From: Pseudomonadota bacterium
GTDB lineage: Bacteria; Desulfobacterota; Desulfobulbia; Desulfobulbales; Desulfurivibrionaceae
NCBI GenBank assembly: GCA_018830485.1
Contig: JAHJRQ010000013.1
Span: 62,001 to 126,000 of the forward strand
Length of the DNA stretch: 64,000 nt
Direction of reading: 5' to 3'
Positions within the stretch are counted from its first letter, which is position 1; the number at the start of each line of letters is the position of its first letter. Made by a program: the position numbers and the translations under genes. Positions 62,991-64,000 of the stretch are shown piece after piece. The notes under the pieces were generated by a model. It saw nothing but the letters and a program-made list of their open reading frames with translations. It was not told the DNA's origin and searched no databases.

Positions 62991-64000
62991 TTAGAAGCGA
63001 ACGTCGAGCAAAAAGTACAGGTTGTCAAGCTCGGAGGAGGAGTCGCCAGGGGTTCCCATGTGCATCCCGCTCATCCCATGACTGTAGTCGGCATGGGTAT
63101 AACCCAACCGACCGAAAAGATTGTCATTAAACGGCTGAATGTAGTAGAAGTCATAGACATCCCCGCGCACAGCGAGCTTGTTGAACAGCTCGGCGCTGCC
63201 CCAGGTGAAGCTGAACCAGTGCTCACTGCCATGGTTGTACTCAAAGCCGATCTTGGGGTTGTTCCACGGCTTGTAGGGAATATTGTAGCGCAAACCGGCG
63301 TGCACGGCCCAACCGGAATGCTTGTCGGTATTGGCCCCGGTGTTCATCAATCCGTAGGTGTTGTCGTAAGCACCACCCGGGCTTCCAGCCACGGTAATCA
63401 CCTGCCCGCTGGGATCGGTCTTGTTGATCCCCGTGGAGAGGAAGATATCAAATCCGGAGTCCATAAGGTTATTGGCCTGGGCATGGATGCCGTACATGGT
63501 CATGTCGCCGATATCAACTTTCGCTGTGTTTGTCGTGCTATACAAATACGTCGGATCACCGTTCAGGTTCGAAGCCTGCAAAGCGCTCAGCACCAGGAGG
63601 CTGTCCCGCACCCCGGGAATCTCGGTTTCAAAAAACATGGCGTAGATGTTGGTGTCGTCATACATGCCGCCGCTATTATCCATATAACTCACTGCGGTAT
63701 TGGTATCCTGGTAGGCCTTGCCCCAGGCAAAACGGATGCCTGAATTCTTCCATCCCAGGTAGCGTTCAAGACCAACGGTCGCCACCACGCCGTCCGCCTC
63801 TCCGTCAAACAGAAGGGAGGGATAGGTGGACTGGCGGAGCCGGTTCTCCTTCAACTCGGAGGGCGGACCCTCGGAGGAGGGATGACGGCCGAAGGTCAGG
63901 GCCAACGGGATGGGCATGCCCTCGGGAATCCAGTCCACATAGGCGCGGTCCAGCTTCAAACCGCTGTCCCCGGGCAGATGGGCCGCATTGGAGTCATTGG
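62991..64000 (-). CDS. DUF3373-family outer-membrane protein, 5' end outside window
   Basis: The last 336 residues of a beta-barrel protein; the frame stays open to the window end. Alternating strands, aromatic girdles and the C-terminal phenylalanine (NLYFLLDVRF) mark an outer-membrane protein. Blocks LALTFGRHPSSEGPPSEL, GIRFAWGKAYQD and PKIGFEYNHGSEHWFSF match the DUF3373 family of putative porins as I recall it. The role is unknown; passive transport is likely. Ends at a strong terminator. Confidence 0.7.
   Translation of the reverse strand, partial: NDSNAAHLPGDSGLKLDRAYVDWIPEGMPIPLALTFGRHPSSEGPPSELKENRLRQSTYPSLLFDGEADGVVATVGLERYLGWKNSGIRFAWGKAYQDTNTAVSYMDNSGGMYDDTNIYAMFFETEIPGVRDSLLVLSALQASNLNGDPTYLYSTTNTAKVDIGDMTMYGIHAQANNLMDSGFDIFLSTGINKTDPSGQVITVAGSPGGAYDNTYGLMNTGANTDKHSGWAVHAGLRYNIPYKPWNNPKIGFEYNHGSEHWFSFTWGSAELFNKLAVRGDVYDFYYIQPFNDNLFGRLGYTHADYSHGMSGMHMGTPGDSSSELDNLYFLLDVRF

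Overview
The window is about 64 kb of gene-dense bacterial DNA, GC-rich, with short intergenic gaps and genes on both strands. The gene content (a GAK-type cluster, a TRAP transporter with a TatT partner, BCAM0308 and YkgJ-type proteins, many PAS, HD-GYP and GGDEF signalling proteins, a DUF3373 outer-membrane protein) suggests a Gram-negative, metabolically versatile member of the Desulfobacterota, perhaps Desulfobulbales-like. That placement is inference from gene families; there is no rRNA or tRNA gene in the window to test it.

Left part (1-27 kb) is a phosphorus-acquisition region. It holds a phosphite uptake and oxidation operon (ptxABCD, 460-4033), a chemotaxis/c-di-GMP signalling operon (8139-4228, minus strand), the high-affinity phosphate operon pstSCAB-phoU-phoB (9329-17214), a secreted 5'-nucleotidase-like phosphatase (18890-17250, minus) and an eight-gene cluster (19633-26958). 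Five genes of that cluster match the 'GAK system' families as I recall them: XXXCH protein, amphi-Trp protein, ATP-grasp enzyme, HprK-related kinase B and CofD-like protein. They are accompanied by a PHP-like metalloenzyme, a PhoU domain fused to an aminoglycoside-phosphotransferase-like kinase, and a DUF3562-like protein. The most important observation is that pstS and the GAK cluster share the same promoter design: tandem 7-bp CTAAYNA-type repeats spaced exactly 11 bp, ending 8-9 bp before a -10-like hexamer. This is the geometry of PhoB sites, so the GAK cluster, whose function is unknown, is probably a phosphate-starvation (Pho) system.

Middle part (27-45 kb) is more mixed: adenine deaminase, small metal- or nucleic-acid-binding proteins, a decayed fragment of a PiT phosphate permease, a VWA protein with two OmpA domains, a NarL-type regulator, protein-isoaspartate methyltransferase, a duplicated DUF1566 protein, a TRAP transporter with TatT partner (dctMQP-tatT), an FKBP isomerase, a PnuC-like small membrane protein, metF, and a three-module pentapeptide-repeat protein with a CxxC motif opening each module.

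Right part (45-64 kb) holds a translationally coupled lipid operon on the minus strand (acyl-CoA ligase, ceramidase-like hydrolase, UMF1-type MFS transporter, and an ACP-adenylation-PlsC fusion), then Hsp20, a response regulator, two large sensor kinases, a phospholipase D-like protein, an HD-GYP protein, a conserved hypothetical, an M48 lipoprotein protease and the 3' part of a DUF3373 outer-membrane protein cut by the window end. Several degenerate palindromic and tandem repeats lie between genes. Coordinates, start sites and motifs were read from the sequence; family names come from recall of protein families without any database search.
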